Below are positions 35,212 to 44,244 of a DNA stretch of 64,000 nucleotides, piece by piece (position 1 is the first letter of the stretch; each line of letters begins with the position of its first letter). Position numbers and translations under genes: made by a program. Source of the stretch: Psychrobacter submarinus (lineage in GTDB: Bacteria > Pseudomonadota > Gammaproteobacteria > Pseudomonadales > Moraxellaceae); contig NZ_CAJHBQ010000002.1 in NCBI RefSeq assembly GCF_904846685.1, forward strand, positions 1-64,000, read 5' to 3'. The notes beneath the pieces were generated by a model. The model saw nothing but the letters and a program-made list of their open reading frames with translations, ran no database searches and was not told the DNA's origin.

Positions 35212-36378
35212 TTATAAGCTATTTTCAGCAGCAAGGTAGGGTTGAGAGTTTGTATTTGATACCGCTGATAGGCTGAGTCCTGCATAATGATAGATTTTAT
35301 CGCGATCCACCTCGATCCCTAGTCCAGGGCCTGTTGGCACAGACAGTCCAAAGTTACTGTAATCTAGCGGACGAGCTAGAATATCTTCGGTGAGTAATAG
35401 AGGTCCAAAAAGTTCAGTATCAAAATTTAAACTAGGGTAAGTTGAGAACACATGAGCCGATGCGGCCGTGCCAATGGGGCCCTCTAACATCGTACCACCG
35501 TATAATTCTATTCCTGCAAGCTGTGCCATTTGTCCAATGAGGCAGGCTGCCTTTAGTCCGCCAGCTTGGTTGATTTTGACTGCAAAGACATCGGCGCAAT
35601 GATCAATTGCTAAACGAAAAGCATTTTGTGGATCTTGGACAATCTCATCGGCCATGATGGCTACCTCAAAATGCTCTTTTAAACGTTTCAGTCCCGCCTG
35701 ATTACGCATAGAGATAGGTTGTTCTATTAAATCTACCCCGCCAGCTTGCAAACGCTTGATTGCGCTCATGGCTTCAAGCTCAGTCCATGCTTGATTGACA
35801 TCGACGGTGACACGATACTCTGGTATAGCTTGCTTGATAGCCAGTACATGAGAAATGTCTTCATTAATAGGATTACTGCCAATTTTCAATTTGAAAATCC
35901 GATGCTTTTTTTGTTCGATCATCTGTTTTGCTTCGCTAATATCTTGATCAGTATTACCGCTGGCAAGTGTCCATGCCACTTCAAGCTCATTACGTACACG
36001 GCCACCTAATAACTCACTGACCGGTATGCCAAGACGTTTACCCTCGATATCGAGTAGTGCGGTTTCAATTGCGCATTTTGCAAAGCGATTACCAATGATA
36101 TGCTGATTTAGTAACTGCATAGCTTTGGCAGTGGAAGTGGGGGCTTCTTTTAATAACAAAGGCGTGAAGTAAGTGTCTATATTGGTCTTGATACTATGTG
36201 GGCTCTCTTCTGCATAGTTGAGCCCACCGATGGTTGTCGCTTCGCCCCAACCTTCAAGCCCATCTTCTGTTTGAATATGAACTAAGACTAAGGTCTGCTC
36301 ATTCATTACCGTACAAGCAAGTTTATGAGTTCGAATGGTAGGTATCGGAACCAGCAATGTCGTAATTGAACGAATCAT
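35212..36378 (-). CDS. catB: Muconate cycloisomerase
   Basis: A 388-residue enolase-superfamily enzyme that turns cis,cis-muconate into (S)-muconolactone. The capping domain is about 1-130. The barrel carries the Lys motif FKLKIG, the metal ligands Asp in TVDVNQAW, Glu in LIEQPIS and Asp in IMADEIV, and the catalytic lysine in FAVKINQAGG. It is the first gene of the minus-strand cat cluster. Its start faces catM across a 198-base gap with a CatM-type operator. The ribosome site is weak. Dipeptide epimerases share this fold; context excludes that. Confidence 0.95.
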   Translation of the reverse strand: MIRSITTLLVPIPTIRTHKLACTVMNEQTLVLVHIQTEDGLEGWGEATTIGGLNYAEESPHSIKTNIDTYFTPLLLKEAPTSTAKAMQLLNQHIIGNRFAKCAIETALLDIEGKRLGIPVSELLGGRVRNELEVAWTLASGNTDQDISEAKQMIEQKKHRIFKLKIGSNPINEDISHVLAIKQAIPEYRVTVDVNQAWTELEAMSAIKRLQAGGVDLIEQPISMRNQAGLKRLKEHFEVAIMADEIVQDPQNAFRLAIDHCADVFAVKINQAGGLKAACLIGQMAQLAGIELYGGTMLEGPIGTAASAHVFSTYPSLNFDTELFGPLLLTEDILARPLDYSNFGLSVPTGPGLGIEVDRDKIYHYAGLSLSAVSNTNSQPYLAAENSL

Positions 36379-36472
36379 ATTGCGCTAACCCTTGATTAAT
36401 TAGTTATTATGCTTGTTATTAACTATAAGGCTTATAAACTGCCGTGTCTAAGACCTTATATGATGCTTTTTT

Positions 36473-36487
36473 ATACCTTTTAGGTAT
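36473..36487. promoter_or_regulatory. CatM/BenM-type operator between catB and catM
   Basis: ATAC-CTTTTAG-GTAT matches ATAC-N7-GTAT, the consensus reported for CatM and BenM binding in Acinetobacter. The dyad centre lies about 100 bases from both start codons, as expected for a LysR-type activator controlling catB and repressing itself. cis,cis-muconate would be the effector. Confidence 0.85.
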
Positions 36488-36576
36488 AGTATGATAGTAA
36501 TACAAGGGTTTAATAGACGGACAAAGTTGATTGACAACCTAATGATAATTAAAAAAATGATAATAAGGATAACGAT

Positions 36577-37494
36577 ATGGAGCTTAGACATTTACGTTAT
36601 TTTGTCGCAATGGCAGAAGAAAAAAGCTTTAGTAAAGCGGCTGAGCGGCTTTTTATATCCCAGCCACCACTTAGTCGTCAGATAAAACAGTTAGAAGAAG
36701 AGATGGGAGTGCTTTTGATTGATCGTGATCAACGGCCTCTCAAGTTAACTGAAGCAGGGGTTTTCTTCTACGAGAATGCCATACAGATTCTAAAAAAGTC
36801 CGATAATCTTCGAGCGATGACTATGCGTAAGGGGAAGTTTGATGGCTCTTTGTCTATAGGTTTTGTGGCGTCGATTTTATACGGAACGTTACCAAGAGTG
36901 ATCTCACGCTTTCGCAAGGTATATCCTAATATAGAAATAAAACTTCATGAATTAAATTCGTGGCAGCAGACGCAAGCACTGACAAACGGCAAGATAGATG
37001 TAGGGTTTGGAAGATTGTTTTTTGAGGACGCTTCGGTGAGACGTATTTTATTGAGAGAGGAGAGCTTAGTGGTAGCCGTTCCTATTGATCATCCCATCAT
37101 CCAACGACGACAAAGCACTATAACTATTGCTGATCTAGCTAATGAGAATCTATTATTATATCCAAAGTCGCCACGACCTAGTTTTATTGACTTTGTTTTG
37201 GGTTTGTTTGAGGAACGCAATATTGAGCCGAGTTCATTTTCAGAAGTCAGCGAATTGCATGTGGCTTTAGGTTTAGTAGCTGCAGGAGAAGGGATCACCA
37301 TTGTGCCTCAAGCGCTTAAGAACCTACGCGGTACAGAGATTGGTTATATTCCATTAGAAGATGGATTATTAACGTCGCCAGTTATTATGAATGTTCGTCA
37401 TTTTGATAAGTCGGATTTGCTAAAAACTCTACTCGATGTCACTTACAAGTTATATGATGAAGAGGAGTTTGTTTATCGGCGTGAAGAGATTTAA
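36577..37494 (+). CDS. catM: LysR-type regulator of the cat genes
   Basis: A 305-residue LysR-type transcription factor. The N-terminal helix-turn-helix (about 1-60) reads MELRHLRYFVAMAEEKSFSKAAERLFISQ in two parts, and the effector domain (about 90-295) has the two-lobed LysR fold. It is divergent from catB with a consensus operator between, so CatM (muconate-responsive) is the best name; BenM is a close alternative but no ben genes are present. The ATG is set by AAGGATAACGAT. The stop lies 15 bases from the second IS3-family element, which leaves the gene intact. Confidence 0.92.
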   Translation: MELRHLRYFVAMAEEKSFSKAAERLFISQPPLSRQIKQLEEEMGVLLIDRDQRPLKLTEAGVFFYENAIQILKKSDNLRAMTMRKGKFDGSLSIGFVASILYGTLPRVISRFRKVYPNIEIKLHELNSWQQTQALTNGKIDVGFGRLFFEDASVRRILLREESLVVAVPIDHPIIQRRQSTITIADLANENLLLYPKSPRPSFIDFVLGLFEERNIEPSSFSEVSELHVALGLVAAGEGITIVPQALKNLRGTEIGYIPLEDGLLTSPVIMNVRHFDKSDLLKTLLDVTYKLYDEEEFVYRREEI

Positions 37495-37559
37495 GCAATT
37501 TACTCACTATGAACCGCCCCGGGATTGTCGGAGACTCAACATTCTGAGAGAATACGACA

Positions 37560-37877
37560 ATGAAAAGACAAACCTACACTCCTGAGATTAAAGAACGCGC
37601 CGTTCGCATGCTGATTGAAGCGTCGAGCGACTATCCTTCTACATGGTCAGCCATTCAAGCCATAGCGTCAAAGATTGGCTGTACGCCTGAGACACTGCGA
37701 TCCTGGCATAAAAAGCACATAGACCAAACCATTCCCGCCTCAGTGCAGGCTCAAAGTGACAAAGAGCGTATCAAAGAGCTTGAACGCGAGAACAAAGAGC
37801 TCAAGCAAGCCAATGAGATTATACGTAAGGCTGCTGGTCTTGAAGCCCAGGCGGAGAAGGGCCGTCCACCCAGATAA
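37560..37877 (+). CDS. IS3-family transposase OrfA (helix-turn-helix)
   Basis: A 105-residue protein. The N-terminal HTH_Tnp_1 domain (YTPEIKERAVRML ... CTPETLRSWHKKH) binds IS ends, and a C-terminal leucine-zipper-like coiled coil (RIKELERENKELKQANEIIRK, split by heptads) mediates multimerisation. It ends at TAA that overlaps the orfB ATG by one base (TAATG), so coupled re-initiation or frameshifting could produce OrfB. Intact. Confidence 0.94.
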   Translation: MKRQTYTPEIKERAVRMLIEASSDYPSTWSAIQAIASKIGCTPETLRSWHKKHIDQTIPASVQAQSDKERIKELERENKELKQANEIIRKAAGLEAQAEKGRPPR

Positions 37878-38779
37878 TGGTTCAGTTTATTGATGACTAT
37901 AGAGGTAGTTATGGGGTCGAGCTGATTTGTAGAGTACTACCGATTGCCCCGTCAACCTATCACCGTGCTAAAGACTTGGAGAGCTACCCTGAAAAACGCT
38001 CACTGCGCAGTCAGCATGACGACTACTATCTCAGCGAGATTAAACGCATCTGGCAGGACAGCAAATGCCGCTATGGTGCTCGCAAAGTCTGGCGGCAGAT
38101 GAAGGCAGATGGCATTTATATCGCACGCTGCACCGTCGAGCGTTTAATGAGTCAGCACGGCTTACAAGGTGTCTGGCGCGGTAAGGGTAAGATTACCACC
38201 AACAGCCGTGACGACCAAAAGCGTGCTGACGACTTGGTCAATCGTAACTTTAATGCCCATCGTCCTAATCAGCTATGGGTGGCTGACTTTACTTATATCA
38301 AGACATTGAGCGGCTGGGTTTATACCGCTTTTATCATCGATGTATTTGCTCGCGCTATTGTCGGCTGGAAAGTATCGAATCGTATGAACACTGATATGGT
38401 AATGGCAGCATTAAATCAAGCGATAACAGATAGAAACAATCCCAAAGATGTGATTCATCACAGTGATCGAGGGGTTCAGTACTTATCTATTCGCTATACT
38501 GATAAGATGACGGACTCTGGCGTGATTGCTTCTGTTGGCACGACAGGTGATTCATACGACAATGCATTGGCTGAAACGGTCAATGGGCTTTACAAGTCTG
38601 AGGTGATTCATTATTTAAAGCAGAACTGGACTGGTGTGAACGATGTTGAACTGACAACCCTTGAATGGGTGGATTGGTTCAACAAGAAGCGTCTACATAG
38701 CACGATTGGATATGTGTCACCCTTTGAGTTTGAAAAGCGGTATTATGATAATTTAACCCTGTCAGGCATCGCTGCCTGA
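37877..38779 (+). CDS. IS3-family transposase OrfB (DDE integrase)
   Basis: A 300-residue transposase catalytic subunit. HTH_21 (IWQDSKCRYGARKVWRQ) is followed by the rve integrase core with D in WVADFTYIKT, D in HHSDRGVQYLS and E in DNALAETVNG. The C-terminal DWFNKKRLHSTIGYVSP is the typical IS3 ending. All key residues and the full length are present, so this copy may be active together with OrfA. Confidence 0.95.
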   Translation: MVQFIDDYRGSYGVELICRVLPIAPSTYHRAKDLESYPEKRSLRSQHDDYYLSEIKRIWQDSKCRYGARKVWRQMKADGIYIARCTVERLMSQHGLQGVWRGKGKITTNSRDDQKRADDLVNRNFNAHRPNQLWVADFTYIKTLSGWVYTAFIIDVFARAIVGWKVSNRMNTDMVMAALNQAITDRNNPKDVIHHSDRGVQYLSIRYTDKMTDSGVIASVGTTGDSYDNALAETVNGLYKSEVIHYLKQNWTGVNDVELTTLEWVDWFNKKRLHSTIGYVSPFEFEKRYYDNLTLSGIAA

Positions 38780-38818
38780 CTCAAGTAGATCAGCCTCCGA
38801 TATAGTCGGGGCGGTTCA

Positions 38819-39221
38819 TGTTTAGTATTTGACCATCATAAGTGTCAATAGTGCCTTTAGCTAAGCTAGTCTTTGCTGATTTAAAGTAGGTATATGCATC
38901 TCTCAGTGTTGGTACATTATTAGTCTTATCTTTCGGCTCTTCCAAGACCTCATGAAGCCCGTCATAAACATGCAGACCTTTTTTTATATTAGCCATCATT
39001 ATGCTGGCTTTTTCACGCGCTTCGGTGAGTGTGATTAAATGCGTTTCTTCTACTTCGTCTCTATACAGCTTTCCATTGATGCGCTTATGCAGTGTATAGC
39101 GCTTTGACTGCTTGCCTACACGTAGCGCAAATCCAGTTAATACATCATCCATATAGATATCAGTACCTTTAGCGGTATAGTCTACTGAATCAATAAATTT
39201 TTTGGTAAGTTTAACCTTCAT
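38819..39221 (-). pseudogene. N-terminal fragment of a tyrosine-recombinase integrase
   Basis: The frame codes 143 residues, of which the last ten or so are read into the IS3 end. The native part is the arm-binding DUF4102-like domain of P4-type phage or island integrases (LTKKFIDSVDY, then YMDDVLTGFALRVGKQSKRY, and LTLTEAREKASIMMANIKKG) and the start of the core-binding domain (YTYFKSAKTSLAKGT). The catalytic R-H-R-Y part is gone. The gene starts 171 bases from a tRNA and points away from its 3' end, the classic layout of tRNA-integrated elements. Confidence 0.85.
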
Positions 39222-39352
39222 ATATCACCCATGCAGCAGTATATAACCATAGTGTTAGTAGTATCATACTTTAATTACTATAAGGGTCAAAGTATCAAGA
39301 TAGTATCAAAAAACCAACTAAGTCCATGCGTTCGCATAAATTTTAGACAATA

Positions 39353-39387
39353 AAAAACCCTTACAAGCTAATGCCTGTAAGGGTTTG
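39353..39387 (-). terminator. Terminator of the CAU tRNA gene
   Basis: On the minus strand AAACCCTTACA pairs with TGTAAGGGTTT and is followed by more T. It begins four bases past the tRNA CCA end. Confidence 0.9.
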
Positions 39388-39391
39388 AATA

Positions 39392-39468
39392 TGGTGGGCC
39401 CAGTAGGACTTGAACCTACGACCAAAGGATTATGAGTCCTCTGCTCTAACCAACTGAGCTATGGGCCC
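39392..39468 (-). tRNA. tRNA with anticodon CAU, probably tRNA-Ile2 (lysidine type)
   Basis: 77 bases including encoded CCA. The acceptor stem GGGCCC / GGGCCC, D-arm (AGCTCAGTTGGTTAGAGC), anticodon loop CTCATAA, and T-arm with GGTTCAAGTCC are all clear. CAU is shared by Met and by Ile2, whose C34 becomes lysidine. C4-G69 and C5-G68 pairs, TilS recognition features, and similarity to E. coli ileX in the TTGGTCG and GGTTCAAGTCC segments favour Ile2. Simple scanners may call it Met. Confidence 0.93.
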
Positions 39469-39549
39469 TAACGTTAGACGCACAATGATACCTGATTTCT
39501 CTAATTTTTCAAGTAAAAGATAAGCACAATTATAACTATTTACTAAATT

Positions 39550-40341
39550 TTAATACTTACCACCTGCTAGGGTCAGACCACGTCCACCATCAACATCGAT
39601 AATCTGTCCGGTGACATAGCTGGCTTGTATTAAATATAGTACGCTGTGAGCAATGTCTTCAGGTTTACCGATTCGCTGTAGAGGTATTGAGTCAACGATA
39701 CTATGCTGCAGCGTAGGCTCAAGCGCTTGATCACTATCAGTCTCAGGTAAAACATTAACCCCAGGTGCTACACCGTTGACCCGTACGTTTGGTGCTAGAT
39801 CAAGCGCTAGCGACTGTACCATCATCCGCTGGGCCGCCTTTGCCATATTATACACAGTGTAATCTTTAAAGGGCTTGTTGTGCGCATGAATATCGAGCAG
39901 GCTAATGATACAGCCTTGCTGAGCCTGCAAGTAGGGTAGTAGCGCTTGGCTGAGTATCAAAGGCGCTTTAGCATTAGTTAAAAACAGCTCATCCCATTGC
40001 TCATTATCGATACTAGTTATAGAGGTTATAGGAGTTGGGTAAAAGCGCGAGGCGTTGTGCACGAGTACATCAAGCTGACCAAACGCGCCGATGCTAGCTT
40101 TGACAAAAGTGTCTAAGCGGTCTTTAGCATTAATCACGGATAAGTCTGCGATTAATACTTTGGCGCTATGCGGGCGTATCTGATTGAGCTCGTCGCTGAG
40201 TTGTTGTGCCTCAGACTGGCTATTATGGCAATGGATAATAACGCGGTAGTCCTGACGATGGGCAGCTTTAACAATAGCTGCACCAATACGCTTAGCGCTG
40301 CCAGTGACAAGTATAACGGGGGCAGTGTCAAGATCTGTCAT
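39550..40341 (-). CDS. SDR-family pteridine reductase-like protein
   Basis: A 263-residue short-chain dehydrogenase. The cofactor loop is TGSAKRIGAAI, where Arg after Lys favours NADPH as in pteridine reductases and FolM. NAS is at about 99-101. The catalytic Tyr and Lys are in YTVYNMAKAA. The C-terminus GGRGLTLAGGKY is typical of the bacterial PTR1/FolM group, which reduces dihydropterins. The physiological substrate is inferred. It lies three bases after the cca stop on the same strand, so the two are probably translated from one message. Confidence 0.87.
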   Translation of the reverse strand: MTDLDTAPVILVTGSAKRIGAAIVKAAHRQDYRVIIHCHNSQSEAQQLSDELNQIRPHSAKVLIADLSVINAKDRLDTFVKASIGAFGQLDVLVHNASRFYPTPITSITSIDNEQWDELFLTNAKAPLILSQALLPYLQAQQGCIISLLDIHAHNKPFKDYTVYNMAKAAQRMMVQSLALDLAPNVRVNGVAPGVNVLPETDSDQALEPTLQHSIVDSIPLQRIGKPEDIAHSVLYLIQASYVTGQIIDVDGGRGLTLAGGKY

Positions 40342-40344
40342 AAG

Positions 40345-41520
40345 CTAAGTTTGCTCATCTTGAGCTTGCAGGTGCTGGATACGGGCGCCGCGCAGAGCCG
40401 CCCCAATAGCTGGGCCTTTTAGGTCGCTTGCAATATCAGGCATACCAATAGCATGATAACTACTCAGCGCTAGCATCATTTCACGGTGATGAATGGCCAA
40501 CTGTAGCACTTGACTAGTGACTAACAATTGCGAGATCTTCTCAGGGGCTTTGTGCGCGCTACAAGCTTGAATAAGATCAATCTTTTGTGCGGCGTTCAGC
40601 TCATCTATGTTATTTAGCTGCTGCGCCTGCTCGACAAAAAGACTAGCAAACTGAGTATGCGCTTTGGGTACTTTGGCGCTTTGACCTAGGCTAGAGATGC
40701 TCTTAGAAGCTGTGGTTGCATCGTTTTTTAAATGAAACAAAGCGTCATCGAGACTCGCCATAAGCAGGGCCCAACGCTGTGAGAGGTTCAATTGCATTTG
40801 ACCGGCGAAATACAAAGCGGTTTGTACGGTTTCTTTAACAGTGGTGTTTTGCCATGCTTGGCCCAGCGGTGCAAAATAGTCATCAAGCGCACCAATGTCA
40901 AATAGCGTCTGCCAGTAAATATGAGGAGAGACCTGCATAGTAGCGCGGCTAGATTCTTGCCAAACGCGCTCACAACTCAAATGCGCAAGCTCACCAGAAG
41001 TAGCCAACTTGCGCATCAATTGCAAAGTGTCACTACTGATACTAAACCCTAAGGCATGATAACGACCATAAAAACGCGCCACTCGCAGCACTCGTAGCGG
41101 GTCTTCACCAAAAGCGTCTGAGACATGGCGCAAGGTTTTTTGTTCAATGTCATCTAGGCCGCCATAATAATCGATAACTTCGCCTGTGATAGGGGTGTCA
41201 TCGGTTAAGCTGGTCACCTCGATTGCCATCGCATTGATGGTCAAATCGCGGCGCTGCAAGTCTTGTTGTAGCGTCACGTCAGGGCTGGCATGGACACTAA
41301 ATCCTTGATAGCCGTGTCCTTGCTTGCGCTCAGTGCGGGCAAGCGCATACTCTTCGTGCGAGGTTGGGTGCAAAAATACTGGGAAGTCTGCGCCTACTTG
41401 TACAAACCCTGCAGCTAGCATCTGCTCGACGCTACTGCCTACCACTACAAAGTCTTTGTCAGTCACAGGGCGACCAAGCAGCCCATCGCGAACCGCACCG
41501 CCTACCAAGTACACTTGCAT
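40345..41520 (-). CDS. cca: CCA-adding tRNA nucleotidyltransferase
   Basis: A 391-residue class II nucleotidyltransferase that adds or repairs the CCA end of tRNAs. The head domain reads MQVYLVGGAVRDGLLGRPVTDKDFVVVG, with the G-G-x-V-R-D phosphate loop and metal aspartates (D-x-D as DKDF). The RRDLTINAMA motif and the RVLRVARFYGRY neck follow. The HD domain of longer E. coli-type enzymes appears diverged or lacking: I see no clear HD pair. I chose the ATG at 41520 (GAGGTGAAC upstream) over the in-frame GTG at 41526. Confidence 0.95.
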   Translation of the reverse strand: MQVYLVGGAVRDGLLGRPVTDKDFVVVGSSVEQMLAAGFVQVGADFPVFLHPTSHEEYALARTERKQGHGYQGFSVHASPDVTLQQDLQRRDLTINAMAIEVTSLTDDTPITGEVIDYYGGLDDIEQKTLRHVSDAFGEDPLRVLRVARFYGRYHALGFSISSDTLQLMRKLATSGELAHLSCERVWQESSRATMQVSPHIYWQTLFDIGALDDYFAPLGQAWQNTTVKETVQTALYFAGQMQLNLSQRWALLMASLDDALFHLKNDATTASKSISSLGQSAKVPKAHTQFASLFVEQAQQLNNIDELNAAQKIDLIQACSAHKAPEKISQLLVTSQVLQLAIHHREMMLALSSYHAIGMPDIASDLKGPAIGAALRGARIQHLQAQDEQT

Positions 41521-41550
41521 GTTCACCTCTAAAACCTAAATTTTAACCAA

Positions 41551-41586
41551 AAAAAACCAGCCAACGCGCGACGTTAGCTGGTTTTA
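41551..41586 (-). terminator. Terminator of maeB
   Basis: On the minus strand AACCAGC-TAACG pairs with CGTTG-GCTGGTT, followed by a run of T. It separates maeB from cca. Confidence 0.9.
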
Positions 41587-41660
41587 TTATAGCATAGCAC
41601 TTATTACTAAATGATAAGTGCTCCTAGTTATCAAAACGGCTAGTTATCAAAACCGCTAGA

Positions 41661-43994
41661 TTACTTCTGCTCTTCTTCTAAGTCCAGCGCTTCGGTGACG
41701 GCAAGGGCAGTCATATTGACAATACGGCGAGCAGTCGCTGATGGCGTTAGGATATGCACAGGCTTACTAGCACCCAATAAGATAGGACCGATAGAAGCGC
41801 TATTGGTTGCTGTTTTTAGCAAGTTAAAGGCGATATTTGCTGCATCAAGCGTTGGTAAGATGAGCAGATTGGCCGCGCCTCTAAATTCGGTAGAAGGGAA
41901 GTCTTCTATACGGATATGCTCATCAAGCGCAGCATCCCCTTGCATCTCACCATCGAAGTCAAAGCTGACATTCATTTCGGTCAATAACTGATAGACTTTG
42001 CGCATTTTTACCGCGCTTTCGCGGTTTGAGGTGCCAAAGTTTGAGTGCGATACCAAAGCGACTCTTGGGGTGATACCAAAGCGCTCAAGCTGTTCTGCGG
42101 CCAGTACCGTCATCTCGGCCAATTGTTCAGCAGTCGGGTCTTCATGGATATAAGTATCGGCAATAAAAATATTACGATCTTGCATGAGTACCGCGTTCAT
42201 CGCATAAAAATCACTAACGCCTTGTTTTTTACCGATGACGTTTTGTACATATTCTAAATGCAGCTGATAATGGCTAAACGTACCGCAGATCATGCCTTCG
42301 GCATCGCCATTTTCGACCAATAAAGAGCCGATAAGCGAGGTCTTACGGCGAACATCACGGCGAGCCAGCTCTATACTGACACCTTTACGTTTGTTCTTTT
42401 CGTAGTAGCCTTGCCAGTAGTCTTTATAGCGTGGATCATCATCTTGATTGACGATAGTTATGTTGACGCCGTCTTGTAGACGCAGGCCAAGCTTTTCAAT
42501 ATTGGCTTCGATCACAGCTGGACGACCAACAAGAATAGGCTGAGCCAATTGCTCATCGACCACAACTTGTACAGCTAATAACACGTTATTATCTTCGCCT
42601 TCACAGTAAACGATACGCTTAGGATCAGATTTGGCGCGCGCAAAGATAGGCTTCATCACAAACGCTGAGTTATAGACAAACTCAGACAAGCGTTGGCGAT
42701 AGGCTTTCATATCTAAAATAGGCAGGCTAGCGACGCCTGAGTCCATTGCCGCTTGCGCCACAGCAGAAGCAATCTCAATGATTAAGTTTGGCTCGAGTGG
42801 TCCTGGGATCAAGTAATCGCGGCCAAAACGGCGCATCTTATCCGTGTTTTTGACATTACCGACAGGGGTAGCCTCAACGTGAGCCATAGCTGCAATAGCC
42901 CGAACACAAGCGACCTTCATCTCTTCGTTAACGGCGGTCGCGCCAACATCTAAGGCGCCGCGGAAGATATAAGGGAAGCACAGGGCATTATTGACTTGGT
43001 TAGGGTAGTCTGAACGACCGGTTGCCATAATCACGTCTGGACGTACGGAGTGCGCAAGCTCTGGCATAATCTCAGGCGTTGGGTTAGCAAGTGCAAAGAC
43101 GATAGGGTCTTTTGCCATACGTTTGACCATATCAGGAGTCAAAATGCCAGGCATCGATAAGCCTAAGAACATATCGGCATCATCCATAACCTCTTCGATA
43201 GTCGTCGCATCTGTATCGCGGGCATAGCGCTGCTTGGACTCATCAAGATTATCACGGCTAGTAGATATAATACCGCGTGAATCAGAGACAAAAATATTGT
43301 CTTTGTTAACGCCTAGCGCACAGATAATATCTAGGCAAGAGATAGCGGCAGCACCCGCTCCTGAACAAACAATCTTAATCTCTTCGATTTTTTTATCGAT
43401 CAATATTAGAGCGTTGAGTAAAGCGGCGGCCACGATAATAGAAGTACCATGCTGATCATCATGAAAGACGGGAATGTTCATACGCTCGCGCAGTTCACGC
43501 TCGATTTTGAAGCACTCTGGTGCTTTGATATCTTCAAGATTGATACCACCGAAAGTCGGCTCAAGAGACGCTACTGCTTCGATGAACTTGTCAGGATCGT
43601 TTTGCGCGATTTCGATATCAAAAACATCGATACCGGCGAATTTTTTGAATAGGACGCCTTTACCTTCCATCACAGGCTTTGAAGCTAGAGGGCCGATATC
43701 GCCTAGGCCAAGTACTGCGGTACCGTTAGTGATGACACCCACTAGATTGTTACGAGCCGTATATTTAGCCGCCAGTTTTGGATCTTTTTCGATCTCAAGA
43801 CAAGGTACGGCAACCCCTGGTGAATAAGCAAGCGCTAAGTCGCGTTGGTTAGCGAGCTGCTTGATAGGAGTGACTGAGATTTTACCTGGACGAGGATGCG
43901 AGTGGTAATGAAGAGCCGCTTGTTCAAACTGTTCGATTTCTGAAGCTGGGCTGTCCGTATTCAAGGAGGTATCGTCATTCATAATAATGGCCAT
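41661..43994 (-). CDS. maeB: NADP-dependent malic enzyme with phosphotransacetylase-like domain
   Basis: This 777-residue MaeB-type enzyme oxidatively decarboxylates malate to pyruvate with NADPH. The malic domain (about 20-440) contains [14 protein letters not shown], the metal-binding [19 protein letters not shown] and GAGAAAISC for NADP. The C-terminal half (about 450-770) is homologous to phosphotransacetylase, has no such activity in the family, and senses acetyl-CoA. The start is uncertain: ATG 43994 (MAIIMNDD) or ATG 43982 (MNDDTS); neither has a clear ribosome site. It is monocistronic. Confidence 0.96.
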   Translation of the reverse strand: MAIIMNDDTSLNTDSPASEIEQFEQAALHYHSHPRPGKISVTPIKQLANQRDLALAYSPGVAVPCLEIEKDPKLAAKYTARNNLVGVITNGTAVLGLGDIGPLASKPVMEGKGVLFKKFAGIDVFDIEIAQNDPDKFIEAVASLEPTFGGINLEDIKAPECFKIERELRERMNIPVFHDDQHGTSIIVAAALLNALILIDKKIEEIKIVCSGAGAAAISCLDIICALGVNKDNIFVSDSRGIISTSRDNLDESKQRYARDTDATTIEEVMDDADMFLGLSMPGILTPDMVKRMAKDPIVFALANPTPEIMPELAHSVRPDVIMATGRSDYPNQVNNALCFPYIFRGALDVGATAVNEEMKVACVRAIAAMAHVEATPVGNVKNTDKMRRFGRDYLIPGPLEPNLIIEIASAVAQAAMDSGVASLPILDMKAYRQRLSEFVYNSAFVMKPIFARAKSDPKRIVYCEGEDNNVLLAVQVVVDEQLAQPILVGRPAVIEANIEKLGLRLQDGVNITIVNQDDDPRYKDYWQGYYEKNKRKGVSIELARRDVRRKTSLIGSLLVENGDAEGMICGTFSHYQLHLEYVQNVIGKKQGVSDFYAMNAVLMQDRNIFIADTYIHEDPTAEQLAEMTVLAAEQLERFGITPRVALVSHSNFGTSNRESAVKMRKVYQLLTEMNVSFDFDGEMQGDAALDEHIRIEDFPSTEFRGAANLLILPTLDAANIAFNLLKTATNSASIGPILLGASKPVHILTPSATARRIVNMTALAVTEALDLEEEQK

Positions 43995-44244
43995 AGTTAG
44001 GATAAAATGGTTATAGGAGATCCAGAGGGGTCATAAAAAAGGCTAATATCAGCGCCTTAAGACTGTGACAGGCCGTTATCCATAAAATAAAGGCTAGGAT
44101 AAAGCCAAATTTTTAAAAGCACACAGGGGTTAGCTAGGCAGATAAACACCTTGCGCTAAAAAATAACTATTCTAGCATCAATGTCAATTCACTGCCTAGT
44201 CAACCGGCGCTAAATGTACAAATTAAAATAACATGACAAGTCAT

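Larger units (their letters stand above)
37510..38818 (+). mobile_element. Second IS3-family insertion sequence, apparently complete
   Basis: About 1309 bp. Terminal inverted repeats start TGAACCGCCCCG at each end and continue with CGGAG-CT after a variable stretch. The element carries orfA and orfB with a one-base overlap. It differs from the element at 27242-28491 in ends and transposase. No target duplication is evident (CTA on the left, TGT on the right), and the right side cuts an integrase gene. This suggests that DNA next to the element was deleted. Confidence 0.92.

Noticed and set aside
39392..39468. Elongator tRNA-Met (CAU)
   Set aside because: The anticodon fits, but C4-G69 and C5-G68 and the T-arm resemble tRNA-Ile2 more. 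Left as probable Ile2; modification data would settle it.
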